A stretch of DNA of 64,000 nt, taken from contig NC_088921.1 of assembly GCF_038396675.1 (NCBI RefSeq), positions 14,020,001 through 14,084,000 on the forward strand, written 5' to 3'. The notes beneath the pieces were generated by a model, which saw only the letters and a list, made by a program, of their open reading frames with translations, had not been told where the DNA came from and searched no databases. The translations under genes and the position numbers were made by a program. The stretch is from Hydra vulgaris. Lineage: Eukaryota; Cnidaria; Hydrozoa; Anthoathecata; Hydridae. Positions 1 through 49,862 of this stretch are shown here, in pieces (positions within the stretch are counted from its first letter, which is position 1; every line of letters begins with the position of its first letter).

Positions 1-55
1 TTTAACTGTTCAAATGCTATCTTTAACTGTTCAAATGCTATCTTTAACTGTTCAA
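1..55. repeat. 21-bp tandem repeat, about 2.7 copies
   Basis: The unit TTTAACTGTTCAAATGCTATC is repeated head to tail at the window edge. It lies upstream of the first visible HACE1 exon, so it is probably intronic. The array may continue to the left. Confidence 0.85.
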
Positions 56-224
56 ATATTTAAAATCAGACATTTTTTTTATAAAAATATTTCTAAATAT
101 ACTTAGGTAACTATCCATTAATAAGAATTTATACATAGACACATGCTTGTAGGTAAGGTACCATTTATATTAAAAAGTTATATTAAAGTATTTTTAAAAT
201 AAAAATTTGTTATTATGCTTATAG

Positions 225-23595
<23,371 letters not shown>

Positions 23596-24492
23596 TTTAT
23601 TTAAAGTTTTTTTATTTTTTTAATCATTTATAAGTTTATAAGAAATGCACTTATTTACAGTTTAATTGATTTCAATATAGTAATTGGAGCTTGTATTAGT
23701 TTGAAAGTAACCCTTTCCTATTTAATAATAGATCACTTCATTTTATCTTACTTAAGAGATCACCATTTCATCTTACATAAGAGATCACTTCATTTTATCT
23801 TACATACTAAGTATTTTTAGACGATTTGACCATGGTGACCATTGCCATTACTTCTGAACATTATTTTTTGTTCAAAAAAAGCAAAGAATGGTGATTTTCC
23901 TTACATACTTAAAGAAATTTATTTCTTTGAGTACTTTTTTATTAAAATATTGCCTTAATATTGTAGACGTTTTCCCTTTAACCTATTTTATATATAGTCT
24001 AAACATAGGTTTCTGTACAAGGTTTAAATAACTTTTTTAAGCACTTTTTAATAGTTTTTGAATTTTATTTTTTTTTTCAAAGTTTTTTTAAAGTGTTGTT
24101 ATTGTTGAAAACAATGGTTATTTATTTGTTGTTGATATTTGAAGGTGTAAATAAATCACAATACTTTGTAATAATTTGTATTAAAATAGAAATTTAATAA
24201 TAAAAATAATTTTTTTTATATTTTGTATAATGTTTTAGTAATAATTTTAGAATAAAATTTCAGATAATGTTGAGCTTTTTTTTAATTCTTATTTCGTTGA
24301 TGAGCCTTAAATGCCTAAATTTTGATGATAGTCTTTTTTTAAATATTTGCTTCTTTATTTTGAGGTACATTAAATTATTTTGCTCTTATGGTTTATTTTT
24401 TTAGTTTTATTTTGTTGGATGAGTCTCAAATGTTTAAATTTTGGTAATAGCCGTTCTTTTAAAATTTGCTTCTTCAATTGAGGTACATTAAA
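23596..24492. other. HACE1 / SGNH hydrolase convergent 3' region with polyA signals
   Basis: No gene lies between the two stop codons. A plus-strand AATAAA at 24150-24155 could end HACE1. On the minus strand AATAAA at 24392-24397 and 24354-24359 could end the hydrolase. The segment 24296-24375 is a diverged direct repeat of 24415-24496 (GAGGTACATTAAATTA in both), so the hydrolase 3' UTR repeats its own stop-codon region. Confidence 0.5.
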
Positions 24493-25335
24493 TTAGATGC
24501 GAAAAAATTTTCTCACTACTTTGAATATAATAGATGCTATTTTGTTATAACCGAACTCACTTGGGTGAACGGTATCGTCCCACAATTGTTTATGCTGTCT
24601 AGGGTTTAGCGATGACATTGGGAATAGTTTTGCAAGATCGCACAGCAGCGTTTTAGTCGGATTTTTTTTGGCGAAACCTCGTAATTTATTGTTTGTAACT
24701 TCGCGTATTTTTTTGTATTCTTTGGAGTTATAATCTTGTCTTAGCTCGCTTAGATAAGTGTCATCGTGTTCTGGTATTGTTATGACAACTGTTGGAATTC
24801 CTCTTTTATGTAGCAATTTGTGTAGAGTTATAACTTCGTAAGCAACGTTAATTTTTTTTGCACAGTCTAATCTTCTTAAGTCGTTTGTTCCTCCGAGTAT
24901 AAGAGCAAGATCAAATCTTAAAATATAAGAATCAAGCACTAAAGGTAATCTAGTATTCATCTCCACGAACGCACATTCCCCACTCATACCTTCATTGATA
25001 ACTTGAAAACGAGTCCCATTAAAAGAGTTTGTATTAAGGAGTTTTTCGAGTTCTGTAGTATATGGGTGAAATCGGGCACCGCCTTCTAAATATCCTTCAG
25101 TAAGAGAATCGCCGAAGGCTAGTATGTGCTTTACATGATCGCCAATATTCTTCACTCCTCTGAGGTTATAATTAAATAAGGAAGGATTTTTTGGGTCGGG
25201 ACCTTAAAAATAAAATTACAGTGTTTTTAGCATAACCGCTTTCGAAACAGTTTTGTAAAAAACCTAAATTAAGAAAACTCTTCAGAGTCATCTAATATTA
25301 ACAAACCTGCTTCTAACGCGTATTGAAGAATCCAT
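24493..25335 (-). CDS. SGNH/GDSL-family hydrolase, two exons, 231 residues
   Basis: An SGNH-fold esterase/lipase-like enzyme of unknown substrate. Exon 1 is 25335-25307 (MDSSIRVRS plus AG). A 147-nt intron follows. Exon 2 is 25159-24493 and restores frame as SRGVKNIGDHVKHI. Motifs in order: block I FGDSLTEG with the nucleophile Ser (about residue 25), block II Gly in NEGMSGECA, block III GGTNDL with the oxyanion Asn, and block V DTVHPSEFGY with the Asp-His pair. A full catalytic set is therefore present. No signal peptide is visible, so it is probably cytosolic. I chose the upstream ATG because the open frame of exon 2 alone has only GTG at its 5' end, while exon 1 supplies ATG, a GT donor and the right phase behind the acceptor CCTCAG. 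The acceptor TTTTTAAG at about 25205 gives an out-of-frame join. Confidence 0.88.
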
Positions 25336-25658
25336 CTTGTTATAAATAGGGTTGAAAGAAAAAAATGGTGCATTCCTCAATATTTTTACCTTTAAACATC
25401 AACATTTTAACGAGAAAGTTTTAAAGCTTTGCTTTACAGCAGATTGTTTGCAAAGCAATCAAGCGTACTAACAGTCGGCTGCAAATGAGATCAAAATGGT
25501 AAATGTCACATGGCTGCTGCAGCCAGAGAGTAAATATAAGGCTTCGACATTTCAAGTTTAGTAGGAATCCATTATAACTTTTTTTATTTAAAAGAACAAC
25601 AAAATTATGTGTTATTTGTGGTTTCTTAAGTAAAATATAAAAACAAAACAGCAATATT
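25336..25658. other. Short spacer between SGNH hydrolase and piggyBac remnant
   Basis: No gene seen. TGGCTGCTGCAGCCA-type words (about 25510) recur as GGCTGCATCAGCCA at 27482 and 27671, so these may be subterminal repeats of the piggyBac element between them. I could not find clean TTAA-flanked ends. Confidence 0.4.
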
Positions 25659-27310
25659 TCATGTCGGCAATTCTACGTCACTATTTACAAATATCACAAA
25701 TAATTGACGAGTGTTCTCCGCAAGTGTGTTTAGTGCACTTGGAACATCTTGTAAAGACACGTCACTGACGAAGCTGACACAAATGACATGATTTTCTAAT
25801 TTTGAGTAAGGCATCTTGAGGTGGAATATTCTGTTCTGTAGATATAGAAGCAATGGCGCGTCTAGAGCTAGGTTGAAATGCCCCTCTCGGATGCTCAATA
25901 ATTCGGCGTTCCATTGCTGTTTTCATCATTTCCAGGCTCATTTTCAGCAAGATTTGTCGTCTTTTTGATCCACTATGATCGCTGCGGCTTGTTAAAGAGG
26001 AACAAAATACTGGCATTAATGACAGCAAGATCGAGGAGATCGCCAAACAAAGTCATTGGCCAACGCAGTGTCTAGAAATGTCAGTGTTTGGAATGTAACT
26101 CACTAGCTGCATTTTTTCAGAATACAGTTATAGAATCAAATTGAACTCGAGGAAGAAGTAGTTGGGGAGTGATATCTGGTTTGTGACGATTTAGGGTTCC
26201 GAGCAGAGTGAGGTTCCGTGCTAAAAGTTCTTTGGCTACCAGAATAGATGTGAAGAATTGGTCAGTGGTGATATTTCTCCCACTACCATGAATAGGTTCA
26301 GTTAGCTGTAGCACCACTCGTTTTTCTTGCCCTTCTTCTTTTTCCCTAGCAATCATTCCTAAATAAATCTCAGCTTTTTAAAGTAGCAGAACTTTGAACA
26401 AGTAACGCCCACACTTTGATGCCACATTTGTCAGGTTTTTTTGGCATATAAACTTTAAAAGGCACTCGCCCACGTGTTGGGACTATTTTTTCATCGACAC
26501 AAACCATATCGGAAACTATGAAGCATTGGCGACAACATTTGAGAAGTTGCTACCATATCTCTCTAAAAGCTGCTAGTTTATCACGTTGGCGTCTTTCAGT
26601 GCAAGTTTCCTTGTTATCAAATCTCATGAACTTTGTGATTAACTCAAATCTTTCACAAGACATTGTGGCTTTGTAGGCAGAAATTCTAAGTTCGTCACTC
26701 CACAAGTCTCTGAGAAACACGTTGCGTTGTCTCAAAGCACCCATAAGATAACGAAGGCCAAAATATCCAACCAGTTCCTCCTCTGTTATGTCATACCTAA
26801 GAAGACCAATAAAAATATGAATATTTATGTAAAGTAAACACAACAGTATAAACTTATCAAGACTACTTTATAAATGAAGTCGAAATTACATTTTTAACAT
26901 ATTAAAAGATAGTAGTTTATTGAAAACTTACCAGGGTTGTGAAATATGTTGAGAAACTTCTCCACCACTTATGGCACGTTGGGCCTCTCAATTACTTTCA
27001 TGAAGTGTCCGGTTATTCATTTCTGCTGTTAAAAATAAATCAATAGCTTCACGCACTATAGCAGGATTTGCTTTCGGTCGCATTCGCTCCCTCACAATGC
27101 TTTCCCTGCGTCGTCTACCACGTTGCTCATCTACTGCTGTTTTCCAAATTCTTCCGTTGCGGCCATACTCTTCTCTAAATGGATCATGTTCTACTATATC
27201 TGAAACTTCGTTTTCATTGTTATCTTCCAAAACGTTATCTTCTAATTCACTTCCCGAAGATTAATTTTCCAAATCAAAATTTGCCATACGTTCAAATATA
27301 TTTTCATTCA
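25659..27310 (-). pseudogene. Decayed piggyBac-like transposase with a retained intron
   Basis: DDD-type piggyBac transposase read through stops and frame changes. The acidic N-terminus (ENNENEVSDIVEHDPFREEY-like) carries a TAA. A basic segment (DEQRGRRRRESIVRERMRPK) follows, then YDITEEELVGYFGLRYLMGA, CVDEKIVPTRGRVPFKVYMP with the first catalytic Asp, and GSGRNITTDQFFTSILVAKE with the second. The third-Asp region is missing through a deletion. The C-terminal cysteine-rich tail can be traced as CHLCQ, CSKC, CGEH and CDIC across a TGA. Between SQHISQPW and YDITEEEL lies an intron of about 130 nt with CCTG|GTAAGT and TTCTTAG|G that restores frame. At least three stops and a deletion make it non-functional. 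Confidence 0.9.
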
Positions 27311-27819
27311 TTATATTTTTCTAATTGAGTACTAAATATATGAAATAAATATATAAAATCCGTATAATTTGTTTTTATGTATAATAAAAAAATTTCTGAG
27401 CCTAAATCATAATTCATTACAGTGTGTTCCATTAAATAACTAGTCTAAAGTACATAACTCAGTATACAACTTTCATAGTTTTGGCTGCATCAGCCAAGGG
27501 CTAATTCAATGAAAGTAATATACTTGGGATGGGGGGCAGACTGTTACCCAGCAGTAGAGTGATTAGCGTTATATGCCTTTAAAAACAGATTATAAAGTTA
27601 AGAAAAGTAAAAGAAGCTCAATCTCATTAGGTTTAGTTAAACCTTATAACTTTAAAAAATAATTTTGAAATGGCTGCATCAGCCAGAGGGCGGAGTTTAA
27701 AGGTTAAACTATGGCTGTCATGCGTTTAAATTTTTTTTAATTTACAAATATAGTTCATTTTTGTTTTGTTTATGTAAAACTTTCTATCGACACTAAATAA
27801 AACACAAATCTTGTCAAGC

Positions 27820-27943
27820 GCGAACCAAAGCTGCTGCGCGGAAAGACAGAAAGAAGCCCAATTCTTCTAAAAACATAAGGCAGATTTGAACCACGAACCT
27901 TTGGATTAGAACCTTAAAGTTCTACTCTAAACAACTTTTAGTA

Positions 27944-27947
<4 letters not shown>
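27820..27947 (-). mobile_element. tRNA-derived SINE, minus strand, head against (TA)n
   Basis: Read on the minus strand, TTTAGAGTAGAACTTTAAGG then TTCTAATCCAAAGG and GGTTCAAATC resemble a tRNA anticodon arm and a B box. Downstream is a CCGCGCAGCAGC core shared with other SINE-like pieces. The tRNA-like 5' end is joined to the TA tract at 27948. Confidence 0.6.

Positions 27948-28040
<93 letters not shown>
27948..28040. repeat. (TA)n microsatellite
   Basis: About 93 bp of pure TA, flanked on both sides by matching inverted words (GTAGTTTTA and TAACTAC). Confidence 0.95.
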
Positions 28041-28042
<2 letters not shown>

Positions 28043-30920
28043 CTACTGATAGTTACTACTACGTGTTCTTTGACAAATAGATATTGTTTATCTTGGGTTT
28101 TTATAGCTACATAAGCTATTTTAATATTACTTGCTCTTCAGCATTAAAAATACAAAAACAAGCTAGTTGAATTATATTTAATGTGTATAATTACGCTTAC
28201 TTCCAGTCGTTACACCAGAAAGTTAAAGCTCTTAATGTCTATGAGTTAAATTTGTTTCAAAACTTGTTATTCGTGTTTAGATATTAAAATAATATGCTTC
28301 CAAAATCTTTTAATAAACGATTTTAAAAATTAATCATAAATACCTAAGAAGGTGTCTATCCATAACTTTATCTTACCTAAGTCAACTTCTTAAAAATCCG
28401 ATTACTTAATTTCATATACAGGTTGTCTAAGGAACATAGTTCTAAATAAAAAGACGAAATGTATAATCTCAATTTTTTTTTTAATTTTTTTTTAAAAGTT
28501 CGTGTTATATTTCTTACTTTCTTAATTTATTTATTTATTTTATGATTTATTATTTTATTGTTGCAAATTATCGTATTTTATTGTAACTATTTATTAACTT
28601 GCTTTATATAGTGAGTACTTGTAAATTTATATGATGAGAAATTTGTAAAAATATTTTACGCTTACTAAAGGGGCTTGGTGATAAGACTTCTGTCTTCTAT
28701 AATTTTGAAAGCCTCGAATACGGCGGTTCAACAGATACATAAGTTGAAAACTAGATGTTAATGATAAAAATATATTTGTAAGACTGTTGAAATTAAAATA
28801 GAAATAAAAAGGTTTCAAATTTTTTAAAAATCTGTGAGAGAAAAAACTTGTTTTAAAAAGTACTATTTTAAACATAAATTTAACTTAATTTATTAATTTT
28901 TATTACAATATATTTGTAAATAAAAAATAAAAATTTGATCTTTAGTTTGGGTGAGACATATTTGATTATTTTAATGTTTACAACTTAATAATGATTCATT
29001 TAATGTTTTAAAACAAAATAGTAAAGTAAGGAACAAATTGCCAATATTGTCAAAAATATTATCGAAAAGTATTGGAATACTAATTTGATCACGTAGTTCA
29101 CTAAATAAACAGCATTTAACCAAATCTATCTCTTGACAATTAAATTTACTCTAAATTAATCACAGGATTTTTAGCTTTGGTTAAGTTTTTAAACGCATGA
29201 AAGTAATCAATGGTTTTCATACCCATTTGTTTCAATATTGAATTGAAATCAATAAAATTGATCACTCAAAACTACAAAGCGGTGATACGTTTGAAGCACC
29301 ATTATCTCAACCTGAATCTTCGTCAACCACTCAACCACCAGAATCACTCAACCATTAGAGTCGCTCAACCAACAGAATCTATGCCAGTACTAGAACCAGC
29401 TCGAAAAACTATATCATCTTAACCAATGTCTTCTGAGTTTACACCAGCAATAACTATCATTAGCTTACGTTGTTTTGCATCAACTCCAAAGATATCTCTA
29501 AAGTCAACCTTCAATATCGGAAGTTTAACCTTCAATATCGAATAAAAGAAATTCAAAATGAAGTTAAAAAACAGTTGTAATCAACCTAATTGCTTTTCTT
29601 AGTTTTGCAACAATTGTTTTGAATTCAAAAAAAACCCACAAAAAAGAAAATTGCAGACTAAATATTGAAGAAGGATGTTTCAATAAATTTGAAATACTCA
29701 AGAGACAGAAAGACGTTAAAAATAAAAAATAACTTTCATGGTGAGCACATAATTCAAGCAACAACAGCGATTTCAGCAACAACAACAGTGACTTCAGCAA
29801 CAACAAAGCAACTTCAAAAACAACAACAGCGACTTTTATAACAACAACAGCAAACCAAGTTAAGTGTAAAAAGTGCCATAAAGTTTTGAGTGAAGCTCTA
29901 AAAAGCCAAAACAGTGAATAGTGTCAGTGCAAAAATTCAAGTGAATATTACATTTAATAAAATAAAAAAGAAGTTCATTTTAATGACCAAAATCAAACGC
30001 CTACTGATGTGTCAAGCATTAAGACAAAGTAAAATATCAGCCGAAAGTTCTTAATTAACTGGCTATTTTTCCAAAATAAACTATATCGTCTATAAATTAC
30101 GCAATGCTAAATTTATTGAAACAAATGCTAAATTTATTTAAACAAAGTAAAAAGAGATCACAAATTTTCAGAGAAACTAACAAATAAAATAGCGCTATAG
30201 GATTAATAAAAGTTACAGCGCAAATTCTTAGGTTGAATGAAATTTTCAACGTAAGGTCTATTTTTAAAGAAAAATGTTGTAGACAATAAAAAATGAAGAT
30301 TTTTATTGATTAATATTTTGTAAATTTGGCTAAAAATTAACCAGTTTGTAGCAAAATAATTATCTTCAGTTGAAAAAATAATTATCTTAAGTTGATAAGT
30401 TTAAAGTCATAAAACACTTACTTTAATAAAATTTTATTTATTTTAAATAATACTTTTTTATAAAAATCTTACAGTTTTATAGTTTTTTTGGGCATAAAAC
30501 AAAATCCACAAATTTTTGTGAGAAAACCGTTTTGCAACTTTGTTATTAGCACCATTGCCGCTATCTTAAGATTTTTTTGGAATTTTTCATAAATTCTAGC
30601 GTCCCTCATAGTTACAACACCGTTTCCAAATAATTACAGTCTTTTACGTATACAATTTTTTTTTTATTTCAAAAATATGTGAAAACATAAATTTTTTTTA
30701 GTTAAATTCCTATAGAGCTTAACCAGAAAAACTTAAAAATGATAAATTTGGCTCAATATTTGAAAACTTGAAGTTCTGCACTTAACCTTTACGCTATTTG
30801 TTTACTATTTTTTTAAATATTTACTTATTATTTTATATTATTTTCCGCTTTTTTTGTTCGCTGTTTTTGAGTCCTAAATTGACAGTTTATATATATAAAA
30901 AGATTTTTTTTTTTGTTATT
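28041..30920. other. Gene-free AT-rich stretch
   Basis: I see no exon, RNA gene or transposon end. Low-complexity features are a CAACCA-rich patch (29320-29400) and CAACAACAG-type triplets (29755-29850). The latter give short Gln/Thr-like frames on either strand that stop quickly. Confidence 0.55.
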
Positions 30921-30924
30921 CACC

Positions 30925-31065
30925 TCCTCAAGGCCGAGAAGGCCACTATAGACGAGGAGGCTACTTAATAGTGGTTATAACCCTCTCTCAACTCTCTAAC
31001 TCCGAAACACGAACCTTGACGAACAAGGCCGCTGCGCGGAGAATAAAGAGAATATTCGTTAACAT
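30925..31065. mobile_element. SINE-like element with CTCCTC...GAGGAG ends
   Basis: A GC-richer island: ACCTCCTCAAGGCCGAGAAG, then GGCCACTATAGACGAGGAGG, and the dispersed core ACCTTGACGAACAAGGCCGC followed by TGCGCGGAGAA. The core is shared with 1760-1930, 8546 and 27830. Probably on the minus strand if the core matches the SINE at 27820. Confidence 0.5.
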
Positions 31066-31859
31066 TTCTAGGCATACTCCTTGACGAAACGTAACTAGGA
31101 CAGATTATAGACATTTTCTTAAAAATAAAATGTCGAGAAATATTAGTTTACTTTATGAAGCGAGACTCTTATTAAATTTATGTTTAAAATTGTTATATTT
31201 TTTCTTTGTTAATTGTTATCTAAATTGCGCTTCAAGTTAGCGATGGACTTTTTCTGAGCTTATCTGGAAGATACTGAAATTTTTTAACTGATAAATCATT
31301 GCTGACCAAGTATGGCTTGACAAGATTATGAAACTCCCTGAGACCTTTGACTGTCTCAAATTTGCTTTTATAGATAAAACAGTATCATTTATTGCTGCTA
31401 ACTATTAAAATTTCTCTTATATGGAAAATTTTTATAAAAATATACTTTAAACTAATAAGTTTCTGTTTTAACAAATATATATATATTGTTCTATTTAAAA
31501 TATGGATCAATAAAATGTAAGAGTTTAATTGATTGCTGTATTAATCTTATTACTTTTTTGATTTATCTTATTGTTATTCGCTTGTTTTATTTATTCGATC
31601 GATTTATTTTTCTAAAAAGTCTTATTACCATTGTTATCAATTTGGAAATTCAAATGTTTTTTTTTAGGAAATCTTGATTATTTTACGAAATCTCAAGGCG
31701 ATAAGACTAATTGTGTCTCCTTGCCTGGCCTTCTGCATTTGTTTTAAAACATTTATTGTATTTATGTATTTTAACGGCAAAAATAAATAGCTAAAAAAAG
31801 CTAAAAGAATTAGCTTACTCTGAGAAGCAAGGCAAGCGCTTTCAAAAGAATATATTGGA
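31066..31859. other. Gene-free stretch left of the hAT element
   Basis: AT-rich, no gene seen. It ends in ATATTGGACTTAAAAC, the start of a small tandem array (TTGGACTTAAAACTTCCTAT plus ATATA) that continues at 34072-34135 on the far side of the hAT element. Confidence 0.5.
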
Positions 31860-31867
31860 CTTAAAAC

Positions 31868-34071
31868 TAGTGAATTTGTTCCCGGGAAATTCCCGGGAAA
31901 AATTTTATTCCAATTTCCCGGAATCCCGGGAAATTTTTTTCGGGATCCCGGGATTTTTGTACACACATTTTTTAACTTTCCCGCCAAAGTCAGAATTTTT
32001 TGTTTTCCGGACCATAAGAAATATTGCTTATTTATATTGTTTACATATTGAAATTTATCGCAGCGCATTGGGAATTTTTAAAAAAATGTCCTTAAATCTT
32101 AAAACTTCGAAGGTTTGGAGTTATTTTGATCTTAAAAAGGCAGACGAGGCACAATGCAAACATTGTCCAAAAATATTACTATGCAAAGGTGGTTCCACTG
32201 TTGGATTGAAGAGGCATTTAGAAAAAATCCATAATATTATTTTAAATAAAGAAGAAGAACCATCAACTAAAAAACGTTGTGTTCAATTAACAATTGATTT
32301 CATGACAAAAAAAGTTTCATTGGGAGAACGATTGGCTCGTTTTGCTGCGATTGATGGTTTTTCTATTAATGCAATAACTGAATCGGATCAAATTCGTGAG
32401 TTGCTTCGTGATAAAGGCTTCACTCTTCCTAAATCGAAAACAGATGTCATGAATCTTATATATATATATTATTTGGAAATAGTCGAAGAAAATAAAAAAA
32501 AGATACTCGAAATAAAAGAAAAAAAATGCAAGTTTAGTATAGATTTGGATGAATATTCAAAACATGGCAGAAGATTTATGAATATAAATCTTCACTTTAA
32601 TGAAGGCTTTATTAATCTTGGATTAGAGCGAATGTTAGGATTGCACAATTCAAATGATTGCCTAGAACTACTCATCAAAAAATTAAACATGTTTAATGTA
32701 AGTCTTACAAATGATGTAGTTTGCATAACAACTGATGGTGCTTCTGTTATGGAAAAATTAGGATATACTTCGCCTTCTGAATATCAACTTTGTTTTGCAC
32801 ACGCAATACATTTAGCCGTTGTTGATGTAATATATAAAAAAAAAGGTAAAAATAATAATCAAAGTACTAATGACAAAGATATTGAAGATGATGTCTTTGA
32901 TGGTGACGATGATTATGCTGAGGAAGAGGATCAGCAAAATGAAATTAGTGACCAAGCTCCTGATCTTGTTCCTGAGCTTCATAAAGTTCTTGTTAAAGTT
33001 AGAAAAATAGTTGTAACTTTTAAAAGATCTCCTTTAAAAATGGATTCTTTAAAGCGTTATTCTAAAAATGAATTTGGACAAGAGCTAGTGCTAATTTTGG
33101 ATTCAAAAACTCGTTGGAATTCAATGTTGACCATGATTCAAAGATTTATTAAAGTTAAAAAAGCAGTTTTTAAATCACTCGTGGATTTCAGTTTAGAAAA
33201 CCTAATGTTGTCTGATGATGAACTTACAGTAATTGAAAATTTAGCAAAAAGTCTGGAACTTATTGTCTTAGGTTCTGAAATGATTTGCAGAAGGGAAGCA
33301 ACTTTATTAACAGCGATGACACATTATAATTTATGGTTAAAGAACTTGATGTTCAAGATTGCTACATAGCAAAAGATCTTAAAAATGCTTTAATTGAAAG
33401 AATATATCAAAGAAGAAAAAAAGATCTTGTTGGCTTACTAAAATTTTTAGATAATCCACAATCTTCAAAAAGTGATATGGATGATGACTTATTTAGCATG
33501 CCATCTAAAGCAGTTATGATAAATTTAGCGATTGAAATAGCTGGTCGACTTTTTCCTATAATTGAAAATATAGCAAAAGAAAAAGATAGCGATAGAAAAC
33601 TTAACAATAGTATTATTGATATAAATCAGTTATCTGAATCTATGGCTGCCAGATTAGAAAAATTTGTAAAAAAAAAAGATGTTTTTGAAGTCAAGTGCAA
33701 TAATGCATCAATAAATTATGCGTCGAGAATTCAATCTGTTTGAAGCTACTAGTAAAAGATCGCATAACTTAGATATGCTTTATAATGCGCTTTTAACTAT
33801 TCGTCCTTCCAGTGTAGAGGCTGAAAGGGTGTTTAGTTCAACTGGATTTTTTTTTACCAACTATAGAACTAGATTGATCGACATTCATCTCGATGCACTG
33901 GTTTTTCTCAGAAGTCACTTTAAAGTTGTAAACAGTTACAAAAAATAAATAGAAAAGTGTATTTAGTTATTTATATTTTCTCTGATGAAGATTTTCACGG
34001 GATCCCGGGAACAATGTAAATAATTCCCGCTATCCCGGGAATGGAAAAAGTCCGGGAAATCGCAATCCCTA
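31868..34071 (+). mobile_element. hAT transposon, nearly full length, candidate 8-bp target duplication
   Basis: The ends TAGTGAATTTGTTCCCGGGA and, read inward from the right, TAGGGATTGCGATTTCCCGG form imperfect inverted repeats. Both are followed by several CCCGGGA subterminal motifs. CTTAAAAC flanks both ends (31860-31867 and 34072-34079). The surrounding DNA is itself a tandem array containing this word, so the duplication is likely but not unique proof. Length 2204 bp. It carries the transposase described separately and lies between the piggyBac remnant and the 3' end of PIN1. Confidence 0.88.
32086..33948 (+). pseudogene. hAT transposase (BED finger, RNase H-like, dimerisation domain), two frameshifts
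   Basis: Cut-and-paste transposase. From Met at 32086: a BED zinc finger (WSYFDLKKADEAQCKHCPK, later HLEKIH), a linker, the first catalytic Asp region (FSIDLDEYSKHGRRF), the second Asp in CITTDGASVM followed by CFAHAIHLAV, an acidic insertion, and SKTRWNSMLTMIQRF. The frame shifts near 33340 (into ELDVQDCYIAKDLKN) and again near 33718-33743 (into EFNLFEATSKRSHNLDMLYN). The C-terminus has the hAT dimerisation signature RPSSVEAERVFSSTGFFFTN and RLIDIHLDALVFLRSHF. The protein would be about 620 residues without the shifts. Few lesions suggest recent activity, but this copy should be inactive. Confidence 0.9.
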
Positions 34072-34140
34072 CTTAAAACTTCCTATATATATTGGACTTA
34101 AAACTTCCTATATATATTGGACTTAAAACTTCCTTATCAA
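34072..34140. repeat. 28-bp tandem array, target of the hAT insertion
   Basis: CTTAAAACTTCCTATATATA plus TTGGA is repeated two to three times here. The start of the same unit lies left of the hAT element. Confidence 0.75.
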
Positions 34141-34596
34141 ACATAAAATAACTAACTCGTCATGGGGAATTACATTTGGGAACTGCTACGTAAATACGAT
34201 TTACTGTGCACTCGCAAGTCTACAAAATCTACTCGTTTTGAAGGTACTTGAATGAATTCTTACTGTCTATTTATTCAATACGCAAATATTGTTTCTTACC
34301 AGACTAAATAAACGAAAAAAGGAAATTTTTCTTGTGCGCTGTGTTATAAAATCAAAGTTTGTGCTCGAAGTAGTTGATTTCCAGTCATTAAAAGAAAGCA
34401 ATATATATAACACTCCAAGGACAAAAATTGTGTTACATAACGTATTAACTAATCAATCGGTTGAAATAATATTTATTTTGAATAAAAAGATATTTCAGTT
34501 TTTTACTTGTTTACATAATCGTTGTTTACATAAGTAAAAGGAATAATTTTACATGATTTTTTGGTTTCACAACGATTTATTAAGTAATATAATAAA

Positions 34597-34602
34597 TTTA
34601 TT
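34597..34602 (-). promoter_or_regulatory. PIN1 polyadenylation signal AATAAA
   Basis: AATAAA on the minus strand, about 60 nt past the PIN1 stop codon. A second one lies at 34576-34581. Confidence 0.5.
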
Positions 34603-34660
34603 TTTGACTCCAATGTTTAAATTTACATTTTAATGCTCCCCAATATATGATTAAACATTT

Positions 34661-49862
<15,202 letters not shown>

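Noticed and set aside
25160..25205. Alternative start of the hydrolase second exon at the TTTTTAAG acceptor
   Set aside because: Joining exon 1 there gives a frame that stops within about eight codons.
29210..29900. Possible Gln/Thr-rich protein gene around the CAACAACAG triplets
   Set aside because: Frames stop often on both strands and no splice-linked exons are seen.
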